From: Glaciozyma antarctica PI12
Taxonomy: Eukaryota; Basidiomycota; Microbotryomycetes; Kriegeriales; Camptobasidiaceae
Length of the DNA stretch: 64,000 bases
Reading direction: 5' to 3'
Assembly (NCBI GenBank): GCA_002917775.1
Contig: KZ627150.1
Coordinates: forward strand, 1,310,307-1,374,306
Part shown: positions 21,834 through 32,581 of the stretch, in pieces
Numbering within the stretch: the first letter of the stretch is position 1
Layout of the letters: each line of letters opens with the position of its first letter
Program-made: the position numbers and the translations under genes
The notes under the pieces: generated by a model
What the model was told of the DNA's origin: nothing
Databases searched by the model: none
What the model saw: only the letters and a program-made list of their open reading frames with translations

Positions 21834-24800
21834 TCACGAGCTGAACGTCGCCATGACAGCCGCGACGAACGTAAACATGAGCTTTGCTCGGATATCCTGC
21901 ACGGAGAGAAAAGGGATCAGCACCTTCCCTGACGAACGAGTCGGAGGAGCGACGCACGACAATGTCCTCGGGGACGACGAAGATGGTGACGCCAGCCTTG
22001 CGAGCGATAGAGATAGCTAGCTTAGCTGCGACGGTGCGCGAGTCAGCTTCCCTCCTCCATAACTCGAGAGAGAGTAACGCGCCATTCGCCTTGCACTCCT
22101 CGTCCGTCCTCCCCTCGTACACGAGCGAGTAATCGACATAGTTCGGCTTGAGAGCGTCCAACAAATCGAGGAAGAAGTGTGCGTTCTTCAACCCCGGATC
22201 CTTGAAGCTCCTCATCGAACTACTCTTGCCAGCCTTCTTGACCTGCTCGTTCGCCCACCTCACCACATCCGAATCCGTCACGTCCTTCCCGCCCTTACTG
22301 AGGCTCGCCATCGTGCCCAAGATATTCCGCCTCATCATCTGCCATACGAGGCCGAGCGTGAGAGTCCGAGAACCATCGACGAGGTCGCTGCCCTGGATCC
22401 CGACCATCTGCATCCGGTTCGCCGTGGCGAGGTCGATGGCGTAGTTCGTGTTCTCGACGGCTTTGAAGCGAGAGAGGGGGAGTGGGGATTTGCCGACTCG
22501 GCGCCAGGTGACGGAGCCTGGGACGATCTTGTCGAAAGCTTGTAGGAGGACGAGGCCGTCCTGCGTTTCGCGTAAACATCAGCGAGGCCCGCGCGAACAG
22601 GGAAATCGAAACGCACCTTGAGATCCTCGAACAAGTCGTACACACCAGGATCGACGTCGAGCGAGTTAAGCCAGAGCGTAAACACGCGTGCCTCGCGCTC
22701 TCCCTCGGCATCAAAGTCCTCGATAACGGGTCGCTCATTCTCCTCGAGCGGTTCGAGCCCAGGCCAGGTGTTGAACAAGTTGGCGACGAAAGCGAGGTTG
22801 AGCTTGGCGTTGCCGGCGACGAGCGAGGTGGGCGTGAGGTACTTGCGGCACCCGATCGAGTCGGCGTTTTGCAGGACCTGGAGCGAGAGGTTAGCGCGGG
22901 TAGGGGCGAGGGAGGGGGAAGACAAACCTGCTCGGCACGCGTGTGGAGGTCGCGTTCTTGGAGAGGAGCGCGGGAGCATGATTCGGGCTTGAGCTGGTTG
23001 AGGAGAACGGTGTAGTTCTCTCCTTCCGAGACGTCCTTGCTGAAGTTGGTGACGCTGCTCAACGCATATCAGTTGTTGCGTTCGTCTAAGTAGCCGAAGC
23101 GCACGCACCGACGAGGCCAGTTGGCAGCCTTGAGGTGAAAGTTGAACCAGCGAAGGAGGATCTGATCCGGAGGAAGGCGAAGGAACTGCTCCAGCGTCTC
23201 GTCCTCGTCCAGTAGGCGGTACAGCTCGGGATGGTGCTTGATATCGATCTTGGCGAGGAGACCCCTCCGAATGATCTGCCAGATGAGGCCGAGAATGAGG
23301 TGCTCCCTGCCTTCGACGAGATCCGATGCGCCGATGTTGACGGTCGAGAGGCCGAGGGCTTTGGCAGAGGAAATGACGAGGTTGTTGTTCTCGGTCATCT
23401 GGAAGGCGTTGATGGGTTTGGGACCGGTCGTGGGAGCGCCTGCGGGCATGGCGGAGGGAGTGCGGCGGTGCTTGGAGGCCTTGTTGAGGACGCGCTCGTC
23501 GATAGTGTCGGGAACTGCGTCGTTGATGAGCTTGGAGAGAACGAGTCCGTCTGTGGCGAGGAGTTAGTGGGAGTTCGAAGGTTGGAAGAGGGAGAACGCG
23601 CCTCGGCACTCGTCAAAGATCTGCATCGTATCGGTAGGAATGGGCAAGCGGTCTCCGATATCGGCGTCTCCAGCGAGAACCTGCGTCGTATTAGCTCCGT
23701 TCTTCGCTCCCTCAAAATCGCACGCACCTGGTTGATATGCCTCGTAAACTCTGTCCGTTCATCCTCGTTGATCGAGTGAGTGATGTTGGTGTTGCTCCCC
23801 TTGACGAGCACCTTTCCCCCTCCCGCTTGTTGCGCTCCCAAGCTCGCCGGCGCCTTCCCCGCACCCGCCACAAGGCCGCTCAACGCTCCACCTCGCAGGA
23901 CTTGTCCAGCCGACGCTCCCGCTCCTTCGCGGAGTTTGGCGATGAGGTCCACAAAATCCTCGAGCTCGACTGCGCCGGAGGAGTCAATCGAGACGGACTT
24001 GAGCGTCTCGCGTACTTGGTCGTAGGTGTAGTGGCCAGAGGCGGCGGAGGAGGCGGAGGGGGAGGAGAGGGAGGTGAGGACGGTGGATTTGGGGAGGCGT
24101 CCCGTGGAATCGAGGTCGATGGAGCTGTCGCGACAGGGTAGTTTAGTAAAGTTCGAGGTCTTTGGGCGTGCATACGGAGCCCTCCATCAGCTGCGACAAC
24201 AGCGTCTCGTTCGCGCTCTCTCGACTCGGCGAGGAACAGCCTGCTTCGCACCTGCTACGGGTACAGCCGGCCTGAATCGCAGGTTTAACGACTCACCCAG
24301 GACTAGCAGCTACGCTCAGAGTGTCCTCATAAACGCAGGATCGCCTGTGCTGCTGGCGGCCCGCCCGCGCATGACTACCTCGAGCTGCTGTAGGCGAGGC
24401 ACTGCTTCTACCATCCGCCGCAAGGCGGGACAACAAGGCTTACCTCCCGAGTATCAACTGGACTACGTGCTGAGACTGTCAGGTCTGCACGTAGCGGAGT
24501 TGCTGGCGAAGAGTGAGCCCGGTGCCCCGCCTCTGGTGCGCCAACCGGGCTTCAACGGGCCCGCGCGAATGAGCTGCGCAGGTTAAGCCAATCGCTACAC
24601 AACTGCCAGTCCAAGCAGCTCTGTTACGAGCTGCAGACCAAGCAGCGGTGCGCCTGCCTCGATCCACGTAGCTCCTCCCTCGTCTCCCCTCAGCCTCTCG
24701 CCGCCCCCAGCTTCTCCAACTCACAAACGCCTTCCCGAGAGGCCCATCAGCTCCCCTGCTCGTCCCAGCACCAGCCGACTCCACACTCGACCACCGAACC

Positions 24801-24894
24801 CCGAGCCGCGTACTCACTCGAACTGGCGGCACAAACCCTGAACCTCCTCCTGGGTGAACTGGGGGTACTTGCGTTGTAGTTTAATCGCCTGCAT
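21834..24894 (-). CDS. SAC6: Fimbrin (plastin), actin-bundling protein
   Basis: The start ATG at 24892-24894 gives MQAIKLQRKYPQFTQEEVQG. Exon 1 ends CRQF and, after a 693-nt intron, continues DSIDLDSTGRLPK, an EF-hand-like region. Four calponin-homology domains follow: CH1 (NITHSINEDERTEFTRHINQ, DGLVLSKLINDAVP, NLVISSAKALGLSTVNIGA, LILGLIWQIIRRGLL), CH2 (LLRWFNFHLKAANWPRRV, NYTVLLNQLKP, KYLTPTSLVAGNAKLNLAFV), CH3 (FTLWLNSLDVDPGVYDLFED, DGLVLLQAFDKI, LTLGLVWQMMRRNIL) and CH4 (VVRWANEQVKKAGK, NAHFFLDLLDALKP, AISIARKAGVTIFVVPEDIV), ending FVAAVMATFSS at 21834-21836. Length and order match Sac6. It crosslinks actin filaments in patches and cables (known). All frames join across short introns with no break. 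Confidence 0.95.
24125..24817 (-). other. Intron 1 of SAC6, 693 nt
   Basis: The donor gtgagta at 24811-24817 (minus) and the acceptor gcgacag at about 24125-24131 join QF-D-SIDLD in frame. All other introns I traced in the window are about 45-70 nt. I see no reading frame or RNA gene inside that I can support. Confidence 0.75.
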
Positions 24895-25638
24895 CGGTGC
24901 GTTTGAGCGGATGTTGATCGCGAGGTGAGGGGGAGAGGACAAGGAATCTTGGGCCGAAGTGACGAGGCGGTGCGTGCGGAGTTTGGCTGAGGGTTCAGCG
25001 CGCTGAGCCTTAAGCACTTCCTTCGGCCAGACTATCTGCTCTTGAGTGCCGCTGTGTGCTCCCTTAAATCTCTTCTAACGACTCTGGAGCCTGGGGCGAC
25101 GCGCTGAGGTGCCCTGCTCTTGCGTGAGGTCGAGTCACCTGCTCCTCCCTGACCCACTCGCTCGAAGCTCAGGGAGGAACTCGCTTCGGACGACGCGCGC
25201 TGGTGCAGTCCGTAATCCAGTCCAGTAGCTCCAATCCTACCAAGTAAAGGAACAGCAGCGAGGAGACTCGCTTTGGATTACATAGTTCTTCTTTTTGCAG
25301 GACCTCCTCCTCGCAACGCTGCCTTTTTGCTGCTCCCTCCCTGGCCTCGCTTTTAAGATGAGCTATGAGCGAACGTGCTAGAAGCCACTCGCCAGATTTG
25401 TACCAAACCGCAAGTTTCAATCTCGCTTGCGAAGCTTGCTCGCCACCTCGCGATGTTCCTCCTTACGTCGATTCCGCACCACCAATCCCCGAACGAGCGA
25501 ATTCAAAAAGCAAGCAGCCAGAATACTCGCTAGAACGTCTTGCACTCCTAATTCTCATTAAAAACCCTCCTCCCAAAAGTCATCCAGCTCGCCCTCCTCC
25601 TCTCCACCATCTCCCCACTCCCCGCACTACTCCTCGCA
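24895..25638. other. Intergenic: SAC6 upstream region
   Basis: This is 744 bases between SAC6 and the membrane-protein gene. No gene recognised. Confidence 0.5.
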
Positions 25639-26608
25639 CTACTTCTCGTACTCGCAGATACCCTTGACCAACGCTTCCATGTCCGCCCGAGCATGTCGAA
25701 TGTCTTGCGCGGGATCTCGATGCTCTGCCTTGCGAGGGTGCTGGGAGGAGAGGTGGGAGATGCTGAGGAGCTGGGAGGGGGGCTGGAATGGGACTCGAGA
25801 GGTGAGAGGCTGGAGTGTTGGAAGCTAGAGCGTCGGGAGTCGAGCGAATCCTCGAGTGGGATCCAACGCCTGCTCCCCCTGCGCGAAAGCGGGGAACGCA
25901 AGACTCAAAAGTGGGATAGGGACTGGGTCGATATTCGTGAGGGTGGATAAGGAGGATCGGGTGCGAAGACGATGACGACGAAGACGGCGGTGAAGGAAGT
26001 AGAACGTCGTCAGGAGGAGGAGGAGGAGGAGGAGGAGGGAGGGGAAGGGCAATGAGGAGGGCTTTGGGCGGGTGAGGAGAGGCGACGGGGAGGAGTACAG
26101 AGGGGAGAGGGGATGAGGCAGGGAAGGATGAGGTCGTTGAGGCGAATGGAGGGCTACCGAACGTGTTCGTGGAGGAGAGGGTGGGCGAGGGAGAGAGAGA
26201 GTTGTTGGCTAGGGCGGGGACGGTGGGAGACGAGGATGCTGAGGAGAGAGGGGTTGCTGAAGATGTTGTGGAGGATTCCGATACAGGGATGGTGGATGAA
26301 AGCTTGCGCGAAGTGACGAATCCCGTCGAAGCCTCGCGGGTGGTGGACGGGGGAGGCGCCGGAGGGGTGGTGCTTGCGAGCATGGGGGAGGGAGGATCGT
26401 CTCTGGAGGTGGTAGGCGTGAGAATAGGACGACTACTCGTCAAGAGCGCCGTAGAAATCGGAGGAGGGGAGGGGAAAGGCGTGGGCGTCGAGCGCGAGGA
26501 GGTTGCCGAGGAAGGAGGAGAGTCGGTCCCGCCGTCCTCACCCGACACCGCCTCCGCAAAACCATGAAATACGGCGCCGAGGAAGCCGAAGAAGATTTTA
26601 AGCGGCAT
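25639..26608 (-). CDS. Single-pass membrane protein with S/T/P-rich ectodomain
   Basis: The start ATG at 26606-26608 (MPLKIFFGFLGAVFHGFAEAV) resembles a signal peptide. About 170 residues of Ser/Thr/Pro-rich sequence follow, as in O-mannosylated wall sensors. A hydrophobic helix (LLLLLLLLLTTFYFLHRR) is followed by basic residues and a cytoplasmic tail. The frame changes near 26040-26060 and again near 25880 in the C-rich/G-rich tract, so the tail is uncertain; one frame gives DPAQDIRHARADMEALVKGI ending CEYEK at 25639. A splice acceptor (ctctcacag) just upstream of the ATG suggests a 5' UTR intron. Overall plan resembles Wsc/Mid2-like sensors, but no cysteine-rich domain is visible, so I give no name. 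Confidence 0.5.
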
Positions 26609-27099
26609 GGTGGTCTGTGAGAGGTCAGCTTCTGCCAACGCGGGAGGGAGCAGGAGCGAGACTGACGAAAGAATGAAGGTAGTGGCCTGGGACGGCATCA
26701 GCCAGGCGGCAAGGCAAGAGGCGATAGGCTAACTTACCTCCCGGTCTCGACCCTGGACGAGAGACTGGAGGGGCCGGGGGACAAAGGCGAAAGCTGTGAT
26801 GCGAATGGAGGATCAGCGCTGGCATCAATCTCAGGGGGATTAAGCGTACCTGGATGAGCCTCACTCTTTGCGCATCAAGCGATGGAAAGGTAATAGGAAG
26901 AGAAGGAAGGACAGGTGAGGTGAGAGAGGGTCGAGGATACCTGAAACGTAGCAGTGACCTTGTCCCTCCGTGGAAGGTGCGTGATAAGGCCGCGAGCGGC
27001 GTTCGTCGAGACCGATAGCCGTGTCGCGTGCAAGCGAGTTGGGGCAAGATCAATGTGAGGGTCGCAGGCGTAGGAGGGCGAAGTAGCGCTCTCCAGAGC

Positions 27100-27169
27100 A
27101 GAGGACTCGAGGGAGCTCGTGAACGGGAGGACCGTTCGGCGGGATCGAAGCGGGGCTGGACTCGCTTAG
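27100..27169 (+). pseudogene. C-terminal fragment duplicated from the gene at 14219-14987
   Basis: In frame it encodes RELVNGRTVRRDRSGAGLA then TAG at 27167-27169, matching the C-terminus of the 14219 gene (RELVSERTVRRDRSGAGLA) with two changes. Upstream residues (VALSRAED) already differ. Only the last exon end and 22 bases of 3' flank are shared, so it is a fragment here, unless more of the copy was lost in the gap. Confidence 0.75.
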
Positions 27170-27191
27170 AGCAGGAGCAGAGCGCGGTCAA
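27108..27191. repeat. 84-bp inverted repeat, partner at 14197-14280
   Basis: Only three of 84 positions differ from the reverse complement of 14197-14280. The match ends directly at a stretch of ambiguous bases, so the true end of the duplication is hidden. Confidence 0.9.
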
Positions 27192-27275
27192 GAANAAAAA
27201 NNAAANGAAGNCGAAGNAANANNAGCTCAAGACGGAGGACAAGAGAGGAACTGCTCGCGTCGTTGACTCTTGCCG

Positions 27276-27900
27276 NNNNNNNNNNNNNNNNNNNNNNNNN
27301 NNNNNNNNNNNNNNNNNNNNNNNNNNNNNNNNNNNNNNNNNNNNNNNNNNNNNNNNNNNNNNNNNNNNNNNNNNNNNNNNNNNNNNNNNNNNNNNNNNNN
27401 NNNNNNNNNNNNNNNNNNNNNNNNNNNNNNNNNNNNNNNNNNNNNNNNNNNNNNNNNNNNNNNNNNNNNNNNNNNNNNNNNNNNNNNNNNNNNNNNNNNN
27501 NNNNNNNNNNNNNNNNNNNNNNNNNNNNNNNNNNNNNNNNNNNNNNNNNNNNNNNNNNNNNNNNNNNNNNNNNNNNNNNNNNNNNNNNNNNNNNNNNNNN
27601 NNNNNNNNNNNNNNNNNNNNNNNNNNNNNNNNNNNNNNNNNNNNNNNNNNNNNNNNNNNNNNNNNNNNNNNNNNNNNNNNNNNNNNNNNNNNNNNNNNNN
27701 NNNNNNNNNNNNNNNNNNNNNNNNNNNNNNNNNNNNNNNNNNNNNNNNNNNNNNNNNNNNNNNNNNNNNNNNNNNNNNNNNNNNNNNNNNNNNNNNNNNN
27801 NNNNNNNNNNNNNNNNNNNNNNNNNNNNNNNNNNNNNNNNNNNNNNNNNNNNNNNNNNNNNNNNNNNNNNNNNNNNNNNNNNNNNNNNNNNNNNNNNNNN
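27276..27900. other. Assembly gap, 625 N
   Basis: A continuous run of N, preceded by a patch of mixed N and A-rich bases (27195-27231) typical of a collapsed or low-quality repeat edge. Confidence 0.98.
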
Positions 27901-28513
27901 GCGAGAGGCTACTTGACGAGCTGCTCCAGGATAGAACAAGCAGACCAACCACTCGATCCATAGCTAACGGCACATCTCTCGCTCCCTTTCCTCCCCGCGA
28001 CGACCCCCTCCAACCAATCCATCTACTCGCTCTGCCTCCTCCTCCTCTCGCCGCCATTCCTTAGATCAAGACTCTCGCCGAACCGACAACGATCTGCTAT
28101 GCGCAGCTATGGCGCAGATGGTTGGGAAGCAGTGTGGCAACACTTGCGACCTTGCTGAAGGTGAATTCGCCGTCTCACGTCCTCGTGAGCTGACCCTGTA
28201 CTCCATCGCGGACTTGCAAGAATCCCGCAACGACCTCTCCGACGCCGATTGAACTGTGCGGCGCTCGCAGAAGGCGAGCGTCTCCCCTCTCCCTCGACGA
28301 CTTGGTCACCTGCGAAATCTCCTCGACTCGAACGTCCCTTTGGAATCGCGGAACGACCTCTCTCCTTTCTCCAACATCCCCTCCACCCCCTCCACCAAGC
28401 CCCGCCCGATCTCTTTGTTAACCTCGTCTCCTACCGAGCCAGCGGCCCGCTTCATTTACCGCGTGCCAGCAGTCCGCCTATCGAAGACCGGCAACAGCAC
28501 CAACATCAGCACG

Positions 28514-29179
28514 ATGCTCGCCACTCCTACCTCCCTTCCCGTCCTCCCCAACGCTCTCCACCGCCCTCCGCACTCCTCTCCGCGCAACCCAGCCATCTCC
28601 AGGACTCGCAGGACCCCCGTCTTCGACCTCCATTCTACCAGTGCCGAAAGCTTTGGGTCGATGGAACGGACGATCTTGAGGAGTCAGTTGGAGAAAGCGG
28701 GCAGGACGTTGGTCGAGTTCAGGGAGGGGAGGGAAAGGGAACCCAGGGTCCTTAGCCCTGCGGAGCTGGAGGAGTTGGAGGTGGCGAGCGAGGCGGAGAG
28801 TTGGGTTACTGAGGGATTGCTGAACGGTGAGGAAGGGGAGGAGAACGAAGGAGGAACGTCGAGTCATCGTCGGCCTCGTTGGCGACTCCTACGACCGTGG
28901 CGAGCGCGCCCATTCGTGTCGAAAGATTCCACCTCCCACCGACTTCTCAAGCCCTCCCTCGTCGCGCCATCACCTACCCCTCCGCCTCTCGCTCCGCCTC
29001 TCGCTCCTCCAGCATTCCCTCAACTCTCCTCGCCTGCCTTACCTTCCTTTTCCCCACCACTCGAACCCTCCAAGCCGGCCTACGCGCTCGTCCGCGCTCT
29101 CGCCTCGCTTTTCCAGCTCTCGCGCCGCCGCCTCCTTGCGCTTTTTGTTCACGTTCGAGCGCGAGGACAGAGCAGCTGA
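28514..29179 (+). CDS. Uncharacterised protein, paralogue of the gene at 15257-16730, frame disturbed
   Basis: The start ATG at 28514-28516 gives MLATPTSLPVLPNALHRP. About 105 residues align closely with the paralogue (SISRTRR-like, DLHSTSAESFGSME, RTLVEFREGRE, EPRVLSPAELEELE, ESWVTEG). Near 28852 (gaaggaggaacgtc) the matching sequence moves to another frame (NVESSS, SAPIRVERFHLP) and returns to the first near 29040 (PLEPSKPAYALVRALAS), ending QSS at 29177-29179. The basic patch and RKWSEG repeats of the paralogue are absent. It is either a decaying copy or carries two base-count errors; the conserved protein in each frame makes a recent event likely. Confidence 0.5.
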   Translation: MLATPTSLPVLPNALHRPPHSSPRNPAISRTRRTPVFDLHSTSAESFGSMERTILRSQLEKAGRTLVEFREGREREPRVLSPAELEELEVASEAESWVTEGLLNGEEGEENEGGTSSHRRPRWRLLRPWRARPFVSKDSTSHRLLKPSLVAPSPTPPPLAPPLAPPAFPQLSSPALPSFSPPLEPSKPAYALVRALASLFQLSRRRLLALFVHVRARGQSS

Positions 29180-29604
29180 GTCTATCCCGATATGAAATGT
29201 GCGTGTTGTGCGTGTTTACTGCGTTCGCGACGAGAGCGGTTCGTATGGGCAGCAGAGTTGCGGAGAACCGGGAGCCAGCGTTTCCATCGACGCTAACAAG
29301 GACTTTAGGATCGGGTCAAAGCGTCACGAGCGTCTTCTGATGCGAGCTGAGCGACTCTATAAGGAAGGGATGGCGAGGGAGGAAGCAGGGGGAAAAAAGG
29401 AACGAGTTGAACCAAGTTCGTCGCAAAGAATAGATGTTCCAAAGTCCGCGGAAGTCTTTGCGGGGGAAATGAATTTCTTTTGATCGAGCCTATGACATAC
29501 AGCGCTTCTCGCTCAACTTCTAGTCAGTTGAATTATCCTTCCTCGTTCGCCTTCCTCCTCCTCTTCCCTCTCCACTCTCGCCATCTCTCGAACGAGGGAG
29601 GACG

Positions 29605-30686
29605 ATGCAGCAGCCGTTCGAACAACCCACCTCGAAGCCCGCCTCCTCCCACGGTTCCTCCACCGCCTCCCCTCTCCAAACCGACTCGCGCTGTCGAACG
29701 GCCGAAGACGAACTAGTATCGGCCGTCGAAGCAGCCTCAAAGGGGGACACTACGGCGCAGGAGCACTCGGCGCGAGTGGATCGAGTCCGCAAGGCCGTTG
29801 CAGCACTCAACACCGTGACGCTCGCCAACCTCCCCCCTCCCTCCTCCCACTCCCGCGCCGATAGCGCCCACGTTCGACGGGACGCCACAGAATAGGACGA
29901 TAGGGTTTAACGTTGTTGGAGCTCCGCAACGCCCACCGCTGAGGCCATCCCTCTCGGCACTCATCCTGCAAGCCGTCCTCTCCGACGCCCCACCCTGTCC
30001 CCCGCGACCATCCCTATCACAATCCAGCGCGACATCTCCCCCTGCCTTCACCGTGCGTTCATCCACCCCCTCGCGCCCCTCCGCCTGTCGCAGAACACGG
30101 CGGCACCGTTACTCGTGTTGTCGACGTCGCCGCCTAGTGATTGGGCGCTGGCAGTGGGAGGGGGGGATTTGGATCCGGCCGAGGTACGGAATTGGAGGCA
30201 TTCGAGAGAGAGGAATCGTCGCAAGGATTCCTGGAGCTCCTCCTCGACGCTCAACTCCCGCCGTACGTCCTTCCCTCCCCTTCCTGCGTAGCGACTAACG
30301 AGGGTGTCGATAAAGGGACGTCGCTACGCCTCTCGGCTAGCTCAATCTTCGGCACCCCCTCCACCTCGCTCGAATCCCGCTCCTCCCTCGCCCCCTCACT
30401 CCGCACCCATCGTCCCATCTACTACCGCACCCACTCCGCGCCCACGAAACCCCGTCCTTCGTCTATCGCCAGTGCTACGAAGCAAAGGAAGGGAGGGAGT
30501 GTTTCCAGTCTTTCGAGACTTGGGATGGGCGGAGATCGGGGGAAGGAGAGGAGGGAGGAGAGGGTAAGGAGAGGGTACGAGGGGGGAGGGGAAGGGGGGC
30601 GTGGCTTGTTAGGTGGGTGGTGGAGAGGTTTAACTGAGGATTCGGTGAGTTTTTCTTCGCGTCTGAGCATCCTGGGCCGGAGCTGA
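29605..30686 (+). CDS. Uncharacterised protein, first of a tandem pair
   Basis: The start ATG at 29605-29607 (MQQPFEQPTSKPASS). Shared with the next gene (31439): MQQ start, helical RVDRVRKAVAALN, the motif DGTPQNRTIGF (here reached by a frame change near 29880), ELEAFEREESSQGFLELL, an intron at about 30265-30300, then GTPSTSLESRSSLAPSLR. The C-terminal part is basic and glycine-rich (GGSVSSLSRLGMGGDRG, GLLGGWWRGLTEDS); a gtgagt...cag intron at about 30645-30702 may extend it. No domain, signal peptide or membrane helix recognised. Ends are approximate. Confidence 0.45.
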
Positions 30687-31438
30687 TGGATCGCGTTTCG
30701 CAGCGAGTAGTGGGAGTACACTCATTGCGACCTTGTTTCCCTTCGCCCTCCCCTCCCGATTCTTACATTTGTCGTACCATGCATACTCGCCTTTCTTCCC
30801 TCTTCTTAGCCACTCACTGTTCCCTCTCCCTCTCCCCTTTCCCCTCACTCCCCCTCACTCCCACACCAGCACCCACCCCACTAGCTCATCCTTTGTCTTT
30901 ATCCGCATGTCTCGCAGTGCCCTTCGTGTCTATTATTCGTGTCGTAATCTCATTGATATTTTCCTATTGATGTTCGTAGAGAGAGCTGAGGAGAGATCGA
31001 GTGACGGAGCGAGAGATTTGAGCTTCGCACGCAGATTTGGCTCGCTCTCCCTTCGCTCCTGCTAACTTTTCTCCTCGCCATCCTTCCCTCCTGCTGGTAC
31101 CGACCACCTCCCACAGGAAAGCTTCGCAACCAAAGGAAAGCGAGTCAGCGGACCTTTACTTTGCACCAGCTGTTCGGGAGACGTGCTCTCTTGCGTGGGT
31201 CGTTTCGGTTGCAACTCGTTCACTAAATAGAGTATAGCCAAGCCGTCGCTGACTCGGAAGGAGTTTTCAATTGCTGCAAGTTCGTAGGCAAGAGATTAGA
31301 GAAACCGTCATTCATCCGCGGAATCTCAAAGCGCGAGACAAAGATCTGCATTCCGTCTTGCCTCGCTATCCTTCTTTTCAAACGGTCCTTCTTCTTCTCC
31401 CTCTTCTCCAACATCTGAGCCATCCCAGCCAGACGAGG
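30687..31438. other. Spacer between the tandem pair
   Basis: It may contain the last exon of the first gene (hydrophobic, Ser/Pro-rich, to about 30970). The rest is the upstream region of the second gene; its pyrimidine-rich leader (ctcttctccaacatctg) resembles that before the first gene. Confidence 0.4.
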
Positions 31439-32581
31439 ATGCAGCAGCATCTCGACTTCCCCCGCTCCACCCCATCCAGCTCGAGCTTCAACACCTCTCA
31501 TTCCAGCGCGCCCAGCACCTCGCTATCCAGGGCTCTTCCTTCCTCCAAATCCTCCTTCACCCTCGTCGAACTTCCAAGCCATGCCATAGCGTACGAGAAA
31601 CGAGTCCAGCAAGTCCTCAACGCCGTCGCAGTCCTCAACTCCCAACTCGTCCCTCCTCCCCCCGCGCTCACCATCGATGGGACGCCGAACCAGAGGACCG
31701 TCGGGTTCGTATCGCTGGAGCGGAGCCCCGTCGTCCGGCTCTCAAACCCTCGTCCTCGGAGGCGTTCTTCGGGGTCGTCCTTTCCACTGTCCCCCTCCCT
31801 GAATCACCTCGTACGCTTTCTACCTCCCCACCACGAGGACTCTTTCCCACCTCCTCCTCCGAGTCGCCGTTCTCCACCTCTCCTTCAAAGAACTGGACAC
31901 AACACGAAGCGGTCGAGCTCGACCCTGAAGAAGTTCGGAACTGGAGTATCTCGAGCGAGGGGAAGAAGAGGAAGGGTTCTTGCAGCTCTACTGCCTCCCG
32001 TGCGTCCCGTGCGTCCCTCTGCTCTCGAGAAGCTTTGCTGATTTATTTGATGAGCAGGGAATTCCCTCTTCACTTTGTCGGGAGGAAGCACCCCCTCCAC
32101 GTCAATCGAATCTCGCTCGTCCCTCGCTCCTTCCCTTCGTTATTTGTGCCCCTTTCCGACAATCTTGCTCTACCGCCAATTTTGTTGCCAATCTTCCGAC
32201 AGAGAAGGAGAGGAAGCGTGCGAAGGAGGGGAAGGCCAGGGAGGAGGAGGCGAGGGAGGAGGAGGCAAGCGGGGAGGGGGTGATGAGGTGGGTTATGATT
32301 TGGGTGATGGAGAGGGTTGGTTAGGTGAGTATCTTCGGATGTGCTTGAGCAGCGGATTGAGAGCTGATCGTTCCCGTTTTGCAGCGAGCGAGTGGAGGAC
32401 TCTCCTGCGGCTTTTGTTTATACGCGTCCTAACTTGTTGTGCCTTGAATTACGTACCCTCTTTACCTCCTCACCTCTTCCGTTCCCTCCCCTCCCCCTTC
32501 CCTCCGCCGTCGCACCCCATCCACCCCGCCACATCTCGTTGCCGTCGCCCTCTCGTCTTGCAGTATTTTATCTACTGTTAG
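31439..32581 (+). CDS. Uncharacterised protein, second of a tandem pair
   Basis: The start ATG at 31439-31441 (MQQHLDFPRSTPSSS). Features: helix YEKRVQQVLNAVAVLNSQL, the motif DGTPNQRTVGF, a proline/arginine region, then ELEYLERGEEEEGFLQLY reached by a frame change near 31900, an intron at about 32000-32057 (gtgcgt ... gagcag), STPSTSIESRSSLAPSLR, a glycine/glutamate-rich part and a final hydrophobic exon ending QYFIYC at 32579-32581. The order of blocks is the same as in the gene at 29605, about 1.83 kb upstream. Unknown function. Confidence 0.45.

Larger units (their letters stand above)
26609..28513. other. Low-information interval containing a gene fragment and a large gap
   Basis: It holds the upstream region of the membrane-protein gene, the duplicated fragment at 27108-27191, scattered ambiguous bases (27195-27231), a 625-base N run (27276-27900), and the region before the gene at 28514. 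From 27901 to 28513 I see no convincing gene start. The sequence GCGC...GCAGCTATGGCGC around 28100 belongs to no feature I recognise. Confidence 0.6.

Noticed and set aside
22740-22770. tRNA-like B-box ggttcgagccc
   Set aside because: It lies within SAC6 coding sequence and no cloverleaf or A box is at the right distance. No tRNA found anywhere.
27108-27191. Terminal inverted repeat of a DNA transposon together with 14197-14280
   Set aside because: It covers a gene's C-terminal codons and stop, no target-site duplication or transposase is visible, and 13 kb of ordinary genes lie between.
27166-28064. Long open frames across the N run
   Set aside because: They are open only because N hides stops.
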